This document shows positions 8,184-16,723 of a stretch of DNA of 64,000 nt, in pieces. The stretch's first letter is position 1; the number at the start of each line of letters is the position of its first letter. The notes beneath the pieces are model-generated. The model was given only the letters and a program-made list of their open reading frames with translations. It did no database searches and was not told the origin of the DNA. The position numbers and the translations under genes were made by a program. The stretch is from Telluribacter humicola (GTDB lineage: Bacteria > Bacteroidota > Bacteroidia > Cytophagales > Spirosomataceae), in the NCBI RefSeq assembly GCF_017355935.1, contig NZ_JAFIQT010000004.1, positions 1 through 64,000 of the forward strand, in the 5' to 3' direction.

Positions 8184-9809
8184 TCAGAATAAAAATTTGG
8201 TGCTTAAAAAATTAGACTCATGGTGATTAACAATACCATTGAGCAATTCCTTGTTAATATCATTCAGCTTGGTAGCCACCAGAGATCGGATTGAAAAAGA
8301 ACGTAAGGCATCGTGTACAGACAAGGTTCCTTCGGCGCTGTCCTTTCTTCCGGTAAATGGGAAAACATCTGGACCGCGCTGACATTGGGCGTTGATATTA
8401 ACCCTGCTTACCAGGTTAACAAAAGAATCAATCAGTAAGGCGGTTTCTTTGGAATCATTACTAAAAATACTAACCTGCATGCCATGAGGAGAATCAATTT
8501 GGTAAGCAATGGGTTCTTCCAGGGTTTCAAAGGGGACTACAGGTATTACGGGTCCAAACTGTTCTTCACGGTAAAGCCTCATTCCCTCCGTGACCGGATA
8601 TACCACCGCTGGATATACAAATGATTGAAAAGACTCACCTCCATTCGGATTGACAACCCGGGCACCCCTGGTAATAGCATCGTCTATACATGCTTTCAGG
8701 TACGCTGGTTTCCCGGGTTCCGCAACCGGAGTAATGGTCACACCCTTCTCCCAGGGCATTCCTATTGGTAGGTTTGCTATTCTCTCACTTAGCAGTTCAA
8801 GAAATTCTTCGGCTACTTCCCTATGTACATGAATAATTTTAATGGCCGTGCATCGCTGTCCATTGAATGATAAGGCACCTAGTATACACTCCGCAGCAGC
8901 CAGTTGTAAGTCTGCATTTTTGGTTATAATCGCAGCATTTTTGGCATCCAGACTAAGTACAGAACGCAGGCGGTTGATCTTTGGGTGGCGCTTTTTTAAA
9001 TCATTGGCTACCTTACTTGAACCGATAAAGGCCAGTACATTGATTTTCCCCGTTTCCATTAAGCCAGGTGTTACATGGGCTCCACGGCCGTATACTGTAT
9101 TCACTACCCCTTTTGGAAAGGATTCTTTGAAAGCAGTTAGCAGAGGATAGTGGACAAGGGTTCCATGCTTTGGGGGCTTAAACAAAAGGGTATTGCCCAT
9201 GATGATTGCAGGAATCAGTGTAGTGAAGGTTTCATTAAGTGGATAGTTAAAGGGGCCCATACACAGGACAACGCCTAATGGCGAACGTCGTATTTGAGCC
9301 ACAATTCCCTCCGCCATTTCAAAACGGGAAGACTGACGATCTATATCTTTTAGGGCATCGATGGTAAGGTTGATGTATTCTATGGTTCTGTCAAACTCCT
9401 TAGTAGAATCGGCTAATGATTTACCAATTTCCCACATTATAAGTTTTATCACCAGACTACGCTGTTGATCCATTTTATAAACAAACTTTTCCAGGCACTT
9501 AATACGCCCTTCAATACTCATGGTTGGCCATTCTCCCCGCCCATTATCGTAAGCAGCGATGGCAGCATCAAGAGCCTGCGCTGCCTCTTTCTCCGTAGCC
9601 AGTGGATAAGAACCCAAAAGCTTCTTTTTGTAGCCATCAACGGTACGTATACTGATGGGCGAGAAAACCTCGTGGACCTCCCCTGTCCATTCTACTAACT
9701 CCCCATTGATCAAGATTTCTCTTTGGTGAATTTCAGCAGGTAACTGGTAAGCTTCCGGAATTGCTTCTTCCTGTACAATCGTTTCTTGCAAACTGGTTAA
9801 TAGGTTCAT
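8184..9809 (-). CDS. gapN: NADP-dependent glyceraldehyde-3-phosphate dehydrogenase-like aldehyde dehydrogenase
   Basis: The 541-residue aldehyde dehydrogenase superfamily protein resembles GapN, which oxidises glyceraldehyde 3-phosphate to 3-phosphoglycerate with NADP+. Visible motifs are GPFNYPLNETFTTLIPAIIMGNTLLFKPP (cofactor site, near 183-211), FIGSSKVANDL near residue 262, LSFNGQRCTAIKIIH with the catalytic Cys near residue 318, and EEQFGPVIPVVPF. The position that is usually ELGGK, with the general-base Glu, reads SLDAK here. This may be a trait of this subgroup. The gene is convergent with actP and lies before an amino-acid permease gene on the same strand. Confidence 0.8.
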   Translation of the reverse strand: MNLLTSLQETIVQEEAIPEAYQLPAEIHQREILINGELVEWTGEVHEVFSPISIRTVDGYKKKLLGSYPLATEKEAAQALDAAIAAYDNGRGEWPTMSIEGRIKCLEKFVYKMDQQRSLVIKLIMWEIGKSLADSTKEFDRTIEYINLTIDALKDIDRQSSRFEMAEGIVAQIRRSPLGVVLCMGPFNYPLNETFTTLIPAIIMGNTLLFKPPKHGTLVHYPLLTAFKESFPKGVVNTVYGRGAHVTPGLMETGKINVLAFIGSSKVANDLKKRHPKINRLRSVLSLDAKNAAIITKNADLQLAAAECILGALSFNGQRCTAIKIIHVHREVAEEFLELLSERIANLPIGMPWEKGVTITPVAEPGKPAYLKACIDDAITRGARVVNPNGGESFQSFVYPAVVYPVTEGMRLYREEQFGPVIPVVPFETLEEPIAYQIDSPHGMQVSIFSNDSKETALLIDSFVNLVSRVNINAQCQRGPDVFPFTGRKDSAEGTLSVHDALRSFSIRSLVATKLNDINKELLNGIVNHHESNFLSTKFLF

Positions 9810-9897
9810 TTTAAATTAGTAGTTAGAAAAAGAATTAGTATGTATGGTTAGAAGAAGGATGGGCTGGATCGGCCAAACCTGGCTGTTTAGAGCTATT

Positions 9898-11340
9898 TTA
9901 AGTCCTTTTACGAGTTAGGAAGTAAATAGGAACACCTAAACCGGCAATAAGTAAGCCCATTCCCGTATCAAAGCGAGTTTTGGGATCTAGTAACAGAATC
10001 AGGCAAATACCAGAAGTGACTATAATATAGAAAGCAGGAACAAGAGGATAGCCAAAAGCCCGATACGGGCGTTCGGTCATAGGTTCCTTTTTCCTAAGAA
10101 TAAAAATACCAATAATCGTTATAATATAGAATAGCAGAGAGCCGAACGTACAATAATTCAGAAGCTCCCCATACGAACCCGATAAACATAATAAACAGGC
10201 CCAGAGACACTGCATCCACAATGCTTTGGCGGGAACTGCCTGTTTATTTAGCTCCCCGGCCTGCTTGATAAATAGCCCTTCCCTGGCCATGGCGTAGTAT
10301 AAGCGGGCCCCGGAAAGGATCAAGCCATTGTTGCAGCCAAACGTGGAAATCATAATCAGGATGGCCATGCTGCTGACGGACATATCTCCAAAAAAGACCT
10401 CCGCTGCGGCCGTTCCTACACGGTCATAGGCAGCAAATGAGATCCCTCTACCCAGTACATCCTGGGCAGTAGGCATTCCCAGAAGGGGTAAAAGAGACAG
10501 GTAAGCAATATTGCATAGTATGTAGATACAGGTAACAATCAGGGTGCCCAGAAACAGGCTGAGCGGAATATTCTTTTTTGGATTTTTTATTTCACCCGCT
10601 ATAAAGGTGACGTTATTCCAGGCATCAGCCGAAAACAGCGAGCCAATCATGGAAACGCCTATAGCCATTAAAAGAGCAAGCCCTGAAAGCGGAATTATTG
10701 TTCCATCCGGATTGATTGAAAAGGCCTGCCAGGCATTAGAAAAATTATGTTCAAGCATACCCGTGCTGTTTCCCAGGGAGATTCCTATGACGATAAGAGC
10801 TACCAGTGCCAACAGTTTGGTTGAAGTGAATATATTCTGAATCCATTTCCCCATCTCTACCCCCAGGCTATTGATGTAAGTAAGCAGAATTATACTCCCC
10901 ATCGCAAATACAGAGGAAGTATTAATTGAGAGTGGACCAAGGTTCAGGATAACATTTTCGGGGTTCAAGGCTGGAATAAAAACGGCGGTAAATTTAGTAA
11001 AGGCCACGGCTACGGCGGCAATGGTCCCGGTCTGGATGACGGTAAAGACCGTCCAGCCATACACAAACCCCAGGAGAGAATTATAAGCCCGCTGTATATA
11101 GACAAATTGTCCACCCGCCTTAGGCATCATGCCGGCTAGCTCGCCATAGCTTAACGCTGCTGCTATGGTAATGATACCCGTTAAAATCCAGGTGAACAGT
11201 AGCCAGCCTGAAGACCCCAGATTGCGGGACATATCGGCGGTTACAATAAAAATGCCCGAGCCGATCATAGACCCCGAAACAATGAGTGTTGAATCAAACA
11301 GTCCCAGGGACCTGTTGAATTCTGAGTGGTCTTCTTTCAT
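9898..11340 (-). CDS. amino acid permease, APC superfamily
   Basis: The 480-residue, roughly 12-helix transporter has the APC signature at its start: STLIVSGSMIGSGIFIVTAD, where the GSGIF loop in helix 1 binds substrate. Next come ALSYGELAGMMPKAGGQFVY in helix 3 and AWNNVTFIAGEIKNPKKNIPLSL near residue 240. The C-terminus ends in TRKRT. Members exchange or import amino acids. The substrate cannot be told from sequence. It is 88 nt from the MFS gene upstream on the same strand and may be co-transcribed with it. Confidence 0.85.
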   Translation of the reverse strand: MKEDHSEFNRSLGLFDSTLIVSGSMIGSGIFIVTADMSRNLGSSGWLLFTWILTGIITIAAALSYGELAGMMPKAGGQFVYIQRAYNSLLGFVYGWTVFTVIQTGTIAAVAVAFTKFTAVFIPALNPENVILNLGPLSINTSSVFAMGSIILLTYINSLGVEMGKWIQNIFTSTKLLALVALIVIGISLGNSTGMLEHNFSNAWQAFSINPDGTIIPLSGLALLMAIGVSMIGSLFSADAWNNVTFIAGEIKNPKKNIPLSLFLGTLIVTCIYILCNIAYLSLLPLLGMPTAQDVLGRGISFAAYDRVGTAAAEVFFGDMSVSSMAILIMISTFGCNNGLILSGARLYYAMAREGLFIKQAGELNKQAVPAKALWMQCLWACLLCLSGSYGELLNYCTFGSLLFYIITIIGIFILRKKEPMTERPYRAFGYPLVPAFYIIVTSGICLILLLDPKTRFDTGMGLLIAGLGVPIYFLTRKRT

Positions 11341-11428
11341 GTGTTAGTAAAGTGCCAGGAGGGTAATGATTAAATTGGTTTCAAAAGAGTTCGCGTTAAG
11401 CCTTTTTTGTCTTTACGCTGGGTCATGC

Positions 11429-12760
11429 TTAGGACAGGTTGCTACTGGGAGCAAGAGGTAGAGTTTCAACGGCGACCCGCTCAATTTTACCCACCAAAAA
11501 TATATATGAGCAGGCTCCCAGGATTCCCAGTGCACCAATAAATACCAGAGCGGGTTTGAAATCCCCATCCTGCACCAGAAAGCCAATCACGATGGGTACT
11601 ACAATAGAAGCCAGATTGCCCATGAAGTTAAAAACACCCCCTGTTAATCCGATCAGATGCCGTGGGGAGAGTATAGAAACAAATACCCAGGAAATCAGGG
11701 CCATACCAGCACCAAAGAAAGACAAAGCCATAAAGAAAATGATTATGGTGGTATCATTACTATAGTTTGCTCCGATAATACTGACCGAAACGATCAGACC
11801 GATAATGATAGGGAGCTTTCGGGCCAAACCGGCTGACTTTCCTTTTTTTACCAGATAATCTGATAGAAATCCAGATAGCAACAACCCTGCGCAGGCCGCC
11901 AGAAAAGGCACTGAAGCCAGGTAGCCGGATTTGATAAAGTCCAGTCCCCGGTACTGAACCAGATAGGTAGGAAACCAAGTCAGGAAAAACCACAAAGTTG
12001 CATTTACGGCAAACTGTCCAATATAGACGCCCCAAAGAGTCCGGCTGGAAAAAACGATCATTAGATTACTCCATTGCCAGGCAGTAGCTTGGTTTCCACC
12101 GGGTTTTCTGCCATTGAATAAGCCTCCTCCTTCCTCAATATAATCTAATTCGGCCTTATTGACCGACGTATGATCCAGCGGGTCTCTATAAAGAAGATAC
12201 CATATTCCTCCCCATATCAGACCAATCAATCCAGTTACCATAAACAGCCCCTTCCAGCCCAAGTAGAACTGAATAGTTACCAGCAGGGGAGTCAGGAACG
12301 CTAAACCAATAAATTGACCGGAAACGTACATAGCAATAGCCGAAGCTCTTTCCTGTTCGGGAAACCAGCTGGTAACAATCCGGTTATTGATGGGATAAGA
12401 GGGAGCTTCAAAGGCACCGGTGGCCAGCCTGAGGGCAAATAGCCCGGCGAAGCTTCGAACGAAGCCCTGAAAAAAGGTAGCCATTGACCAGGTAATCAGG
12501 CAAAACCCGTACATCACGCGGGGACCAAACCGGTCAGCTAGTAGTCCTCCGGAAATCTGTAGAAAGGCGTACGTCCAGCCAAAGGCAGAAAAGATTAGGC
12601 CCATCTCCACCGAAGATAGGTTGAGGTCTTTGCCAAGTGCTGCTCCCGCCACGGAAATATTACTCCGATCCAAATAGTTAATGACGACGTTTACAAATAC
12701 TAGACCCAACATGCTGTAACGAACGCGGGTCTTCTTGGTAGTGCTGCTAGGTGCTTCCAT
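11429..12760 (-). CDS. MFS transporter, anion:cation symporter (ACS) family
   Basis: The 443-residue protein has 12 predicted membrane spans. The ACS-family start reads NVVINYLDRSNISVAGAALGKDLNLS. It also has the MFS motif GGLLADRFGPRVMY near residue 80, RLATGAFEAPSYPINNRIVTSWFP near residue 110, and FAVNATLWFFLTWFPTYLVQYR near residue 255. ACS carriers import hexuronates, galactonate, glucarate and similar organic anions. Here the likely substrate is a sugar acid, by family only. The C-terminal KIERVAVE contains CGGCGACCCGC on the minus-strand complement but stays in frame, so I do not count it as a hairpin element. Confidence 0.85.
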   Translation of the reverse strand: MEAPSSTTKKTRVRYSMLGLVFVNVVINYLDRSNISVAGAALGKDLNLSSVEMGLIFSAFGWTYAFLQISGGLLADRFGPRVMYGFCLITWSMATFFQGFVRSFAGLFALRLATGAFEAPSYPINNRIVTSWFPEQERASAIAMYVSGQFIGLAFLTPLLVTIQFYLGWKGLFMVTGLIGLIWGGIWYLLYRDPLDHTSVNKAELDYIEEGGGLFNGRKPGGNQATAWQWSNLMIVFSSRTLWGVYIGQFAVNATLWFFLTWFPTYLVQYRGLDFIKSGYLASVPFLAACAGLLLSGFLSDYLVKKGKSAGLARKLPIIIGLIVSVSIIGANYSNDTTIIIFFMALSFFGAGMALISWVFVSILSPRHLIGLTGGVFNFMGNLASIVVPIVIGFLVQDGDFKPALVFIGALGILGACSYIFLVGKIERVAVETLPLAPSSNLS

Positions 12761-12987
12761 GAGGGAGGGATGTGAAAAAGTAGTATAGATTTAAAATGGC
12801 AAAAACTAATCCTACCTGATGGTCAGGAATAAAATGTTAATAACAGATTTATCCAATACCTTGCCCCAAGAATAAGGGACCATACCGGTTAGAATAAAAG
12901 GATTTAAACCCAGTTAACCCGTATTACCTGCCGGTTAAAAGAGTTGAAACAGTATGAAGACGTGAGATAAGTTAAATAGAAGGTAAG

Positions 12988-13482
12988 CTAGGGAGCGTTA
13001 GTAACTATATACATACCAAAGATTCTTTGGAAAGTACAAAACAAAAAAATGGGTACTAAGGCCGTTACCTCCGCAAAGTAAATAGAGCTGGCATCTCCTA
13101 TTTGCTGGGATAAAAAGTAGAAAAGATGGGTAAAAAAGAAAGAGAGGGTTTGTGTAATAACTGCATAGAGAAATTTATTCCCTCCTGCTATGGAGGCTTC
13201 TGCAGAGCTGGCTTTGTTTCCCTGATATTCTAGTTGATGATGTACCTGGTTCCTTGAAAAGTAAGGCTGAACATCTATTGGAAATACTGGTAGGCCTATA
13301 CAAGACACCTTTATAGCTAAGGCGAAATTTAGTTGGTCATCCTGTGCATAAGGCTTACGGTCAACTATGGGTTTTTCAAAAGTTTCCCCTTTTTTTAACC
13401 ATGACTGTTCCCAAACAACTACAAGGAGCAGCGCAGTTAAAAGAATGTTGATAGTCCTGTAAAAAGGGCTCTTGGATCCCAC
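12988..13482 (-). CDS. hypothetical membrane protein
   Basis: The 164-residue frame has an N-terminal hydrophobic segment (residues 11-25) and a C-terminal hydrophobic region, FLYAVITQTLSFFFTHLFYFL and AEVTALVPIFLFC. I do not recognise a family. It lies between the MFS gene and the broken bile-acid symporter on the same strand. It could be a real small membrane protein or a chance frame. Confidence 0.35.
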   Translation of the reverse strand: MGSKSPFYRTINILLTALLLVVVWEQSWLKKGETFEKPIVDRKPYAQDDQLNFALAIKVSCIGLPVFPIDVQPYFSRNQVHHQLEYQGNKASSAEASIAGGNKFLYAVITQTLSFFFTHLFYFLSQQIGDASSIYFAEVTALVPIFLFCTFQRIFGMYIVTNAP

Positions 13483-14209
13483 TTATAAGATTTGAGTAAT
13501 TTTGGCAAAAATTATAGTTAAATATTGCAATCACAAGCAATTTGACAAATTAGAAGACAATTTCTTGCCTTCCCAAATGATTGCTTCTTAATAAATTACC
13601 TTGAAGTAAAAGAAGATGATTTGTCTATGTCTGCTTCTTTTAGAGAAATCCTTACCCTTTGCATAGGTACAGAAGTGCAACTACACCTTGTTTTCCTTAG
13701 GGTAAGAATTGCTTCTTATGTTTTCTTTGTAGCTTTTGGAAGCGACAGGTATAGAATCCAGCAACCTTTTACTCCACTAACTGGCCAATATTGAACCTGT
13801 AACGTTCATGATTGGTCCAAATAAAGCAGGCGCTAATCCAACGGTTGCTACCTTTCCTAATTGCAAAGCAATCCCAGATGCCAACCCTCCGTTTTGAAGT
13901 CCTACTTCAATGGCTACAGTACGACAGCTTTGCTCATCAAGCTTAAGGGCTTTTGCGCTTAAGTACCCGAAGAGAAATCCACCAAGATTGTGAAGAAGAA
14001 CACAAAGAGCTAATAGTGGCCCTACTGTCAGCAAGCTTTCGCGGCCGGTGGCAGTAATGATACCAATAATCAGGATAATACCCCCCATGGATATTAATGG
14101 CATAACCTGGTTCAATAGTAGGGTAGACCGGTGAAAAAGCCGGTTTAGCAGTAACCCAATTATAATCGGGGTAGTGGTAAATTAACTGGTGATTGAGTAT
14201 TTTTACTAG

Positions 14210-14473
14210 ATGATATGCGAAACTACCCATTATAGATGCCAACGTTGCGGCAGTTTGAACTTACGGAAGAACGGTCATTCTACTTCTGGTCAACCGAAGT
14301 ACCACTGCAAGGACTGCAACAAGTATGGCACCATCAGCAATGTTGCTCAACAGCGAGCAGAGCGATACGAACAGGTAGAAAAACTCTTGCTGGAGCGTAC
14401 TTCATTACGTGGCATTCAGCGTGTGACAGGTGTGAGTCGCCCTACGATTATAAAACTTGCGAAAAAAAAGTAG
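14210..14473 (+). CDS. insA: IS1 InsA, zinc-finger/HTH protein
   Basis: The 87-residue protein has two CxxC pairs (CQRCG and CKDCN) forming the N-terminal zinc finger of IS1-family InsA. These are followed by an HTH, RGIQRVTGVSRPTIIKLAKKK. It ends in an A8 run (AAAAAAAAG) where IS1 elements make a -1 frameshift to give the InsAB' transposase. This part is intact and nearly identical to the copy at 39355-39092. Confidence 0.9.
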   Translation: MICETTHYRCQRCGSLNLRKNGHSTSGQPKYHCKDCNKYGTISNVAQQRAERYEQVEKLLLERTSLRGIQRVTGVSRPTIIKLAKKK

Positions 14474-14937
14474 ACTATTCTCTTCATATACAGGTAGATA
14501 CTACTGTTAACAAGCCTGTTATTGAAGTGGATGAAATGTACTCTTTTTTGTCGGCAGCAAGCGAATCAAAACTTGGATCTGGTTAGCTATTGAGCGTAAT
14601 AGCAGTCAGATAGTGGGTTTGGCTACTGGCGACCGTAGTGAATACTGTGGACAGCTGTTGTGGGAAAGCTTACCTAAGTTTTACCAACAAAATGCAGTTT
14701 TTTACACTGATCTGTATCCTGTTTATGAAAGTGTTATTCCAGCCGACAGGCATTATCAAAAAGCAGGTGGTACCGCTCATATTGAAAGATTTAATCGCAG
14801 CGGCGACCCGCAATACACTTAGGCAAAGGCAGCCTCATCTAACCAGAAAGACATTAGCCTTTGCTAAGACTGATGACAGTCACTTTGCCAGAACTCTCAA
14901 CTTTATCAATTACTACAATAAATCTAAATCACCTTAA
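14474..14937 (+). pseudogene. insB: IS1 InsB transposase part, broken
   Basis: The sequence runs VIEVDEMYSF, then VGSK-RIKTWIWLAIERNSSQIVGLATGDRSEYC after two surplus T residues (six T instead of four). It continues YTDLYPVYESVIPADRHYQKAGGTAHIERFN, then hairpin element D, then NTLRQRQPHLTRKTLAFAKTDDSHF. The DDE-type catalytic acids are in DEMYSF, TDLYPVY and IERFN. The extra TT plus 16 nt total 18, so the net frame is recovered only after the element. Confidence 0.88.
14796..14811 (+). repeat. 16-nt hairpin element D, in IS1 transposase
   Basis: It reads CGCA GCGG CGAC CCGC and lies between TTTAAT and AATACA, the two Asn codons after IERF. This is exactly the site of element A in the other IS1 remnant. 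The two elements differ at two loop bases. The intact IS1 copy at 38.6 kb lacks it. Confidence 0.9.
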
Positions 14938-16015
14938 TATTTACCACTACCATAATCGGTATAATTATTATTTGAGTAATCTCAAAAAACATTTTCCCAA
15001 ATTCAATGAAAATAAATTCTCCTGCTAATAGCTTCATAAGCGCTGGTGTTAGAACCGGAGCAAGCAGAGTAGCAATGGAGGTTATTGTTATAGAAAGCGG
15101 AACGTTAGCTTTGGCTATAAAGCACATTACATTTGAGGCTAGACCACTGGGAGAACACTCAATTAAAATTACACCGGCAGCAATCTCGGGAGGGAAATTA
15201 AAAAGATAAGCTAACGTAAATCCTAAAAATGGCATAATCACAAATTGACATACAATACCAATTAGTACTGCCCGGGGAGTTTGAATTACGCTCCCAAAAT
15301 CTTTAATGGAAAGGGTAGTGCCCATACCTAGCATGATGAGTTGCAGGAGGGGGATAATTAGGTTCTTTAATTGGAAACCGCCTATTGCTGTAAACGGAGC
15401 AGGAAAAAGGAGGGCTAAAATTACAACAAGAATGATTAAGCAGGTATAAATGAGATTACGCCAGCCAGTGTTACCAATTGTTTTAGCCTCCATATATCAG
15501 AATAGAGTAGAAGATCAGGAATAATTATTTATTGATCCGTGAATTAATCTGTCATAAACGCTATTTCCTTCTTATTGAAGAAGGCCCTTACCAACGCAGG
15601 GGCCTCCTCTAAATGCTTTACTTGTTCAAGAATCGCTGCTGTTAGTCCTTCCAAGTTGGTAAACACCCGATTCTTCAAACTGCCTTTCAGTTGGTTCCAG
15701 ACCAGTTCGACTGGATTAAGCTCCGGACTGTAGGCCGGTAAGCGTTCTAAATGAATTCGACCTGGTCGTTCACGCAGGAACTGCTTCACTGGTTCACTGC
15801 GATGGATAGCTGCACCGTCCCAGATAACTAATAAATCCCGCTTGCGATAGCGTCCACAGAGTTTCTTTAAAAACCAGACGATGTCCTCACCGGTAAAGGC
15901 CTGTTCTTGGCCGGCAACATAAATCCGCCCGTTTGGAGCGACAGCAGCAATCAAGCTTCAATGTGTTCGACCTGCTTGCTCAATGAGAATTGGTGTCTGC
16001 CCACAAGGAGCCCAA

Positions 16016-16030
16016 GCGGCCGCCGCTGCG
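16016..16030 (-). repeat. 15-nt hairpin element E, in-frame variant in IS630
   Basis: On the gene strand it reads CGCA GCGG CGG CCGC. It is element A minus one G of the loop. Because it is 15 nt, it adds five alanines in frame in the first catalytic domain instead of shifting the frame. The canonical spacing LLPxxxxTWAP shows that these codons are extra. Confidence 0.75.
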
Positions 16031-16247
16031 GTCATAGCTAGTAAGGGCAGCAGGTAGCAAGCTGACTCATCTACGTATAAAATCACTCGTCCCTCATCCT
16101 TGGCTTTTTTTAAGCGTTGGGATAATTTCTTGCTGCCACTGAGCAACTGCCTGAGGATCTTGTTGCCGTGCTTTGCGCTGCGGTTTTTGGCGACTCCAGC
16201 CCATCTTTTTCAGAATCCGACCTATCTGAGACGGATCGTAACTTACC

Positions 16248-16263
16248 CGCGGTGGCGGACCAC
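16248..16263 (+). repeat. 16-nt hairpin element F2, in IS630 (antisense)
   Basis: On the plus strand it reads CGCG GTGG CGGA CCAC. It is the only copy with a T-A second stem pair; both partners changed. It splits KLFG and VSYDPSQIG of the transposase. Confidence 0.85.
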
Positions 16264-16283
16264 CCGAATAGCTTCTTGATGAC

Positions 16284-16299
16284 TGCTCCGGCAGCCCGG
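16284..16299 (+). repeat. 16-nt hairpin element F1, in IS630 (antisense)
   Basis: On the plus strand it reads TGCT CCGG CAGC CCGG. It splits RVNE and VIKKLFG, only 20 nt from element F2 in the same orientation. Removing exactly 16 nt gives AAT-GAA-GTC-ATC. Confidence 0.85.
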
Positions 16300-16723
16300 T
16301 TCATTGACACGGAGACGTGTCCAGATAGCCCCGTTGAAGCCATGGTGCTCGGCTCCTTTATTGAGTTCTGCAACTAATTGGTTGAGTTACTCACTTGATA
16401 AGCGAGCGGGTGCTCCAGTCCGCTTGCCTTCTTGCAATGCCATTGCTCCTTGCTGCTGATATTTCTTCAAGGTCCGACTCACCCAAGGTTGCGTCAAGCC
16501 AAATGCTTGAGCAATTGCTGCCTGCCTCCAACCTGCTTCATGGAGCTCGACACAACGTCGGCGCAGGGCTTCATAGTCACTTTGTTTATATCTTGCCATC
16601 AAACCATAAAGAACTCAATATAACAAACTTACTCACGTATCAATAATAAGTGTACGACTTAGCAACTAGTGTACAACTCTATATCATACTGCAAAACGAC
16701 CCTTTTAGTAAACAGGTAAGCAT

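Larger units (their letters stand above)
14170..14951 (+). mobile_element. IS1-family element with 8-bp target duplication
   Basis: The ends are GGTAGTGGTAAATTAA at 14170 and its inverted form ending CCACTACC at 14951, 782 bp in all. ATAATCGG is duplicated at 14162-14169 and 14952-14959. The element has insA and insB on the plus strand. insB is broken twice, by extra T residues near 14551 and by a 16-nt hairpin element at 14796. The clean duplication shows that this copy moved, either before insB was damaged or in trans. Confidence 0.92.
13777..15493 (-). pseudogene. bile acid:sodium symporter family transporter, split by IS1
   Basis: Residues from the 5' part (METs to QIIIIPI, starting at 15493) and the 3' part (GLLLNRLFHRSTLLLNQVMP to GSILAS, ending at 13777) join in frame once the IS1 at 14170-14951 and one copy of the 8-bp duplication are removed. 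This gives 308 residues, the usual length. SBF-family motifs are visible: GMGTTLSIKDF, ILIECSPSGLASNVM and EVGLQNGGLASGIA. Such carriers import bile acids, pantoate or other organic anions with Na+. The target duplication is intact, which points to a fairly recent hit. The gene is disrupted and presumably inactive. Confidence 0.9.
15544..16602 (-). pseudogene. IS630 transposase, multiply interrupted
   Basis: The start is MMARYKQSDYEALRRRCVELH with HTH GLTQPWVSRTLKKYQQQG. The breaks in order are: a TAA replacing a Gln codon after ARLSSE; hairpin F1 splitting RVNE and VIKKLFG; hairpin F2 splitting KLFG and VSYDPSQIGRIL; one extra A in an A run before AKDEGRV; a 15-nt in-frame element E adding five Ala between LLPLLAMT and WAPCGQTP; and a TGA after AGRTH. 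The DDE residues sit in YVDES, VIWDGAAIH and SPELNPVE. The two 16-nt insertions plus one base total 33, so the frame is recovered by YVDES. Confidence 0.88.
15532..16643 (-). mobile_element. IS630-family element, decayed
   Basis: The imperfect terminal inverted repeats start TTGATCCGTGAATTAATC (left) and, read inward from the right, TTGATACGTGAGTAAGTT. Both ends are flanked by TA (15530-15531 and 16644-16645), the target that IS630 elements duplicate. The element is 1112 bp. It sits just upstream of the bile-acid symporter start, probably in its promoter region. The single transposase gene is heavily broken. Confidence 0.85.

Noticed and set aside
11468-11490. CGGCGACCCGC in the MFS gene, similar to the hairpin elements
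   Set aside because: It stays in frame inside the family-typical KIERVAVE end and lacks a full 4-bp stem (A opposite C at the outer pair), so it is native coding sequence.
14796-14811. Classical translational hopping between matched codons at element D (AAT before and after)
   Set aside because: The match holds only for D and roughly for A. Elements G and H have no matched take-off and landing codons, so a T4 gene 60-type hop does not explain the family. Other recoding is not excluded.
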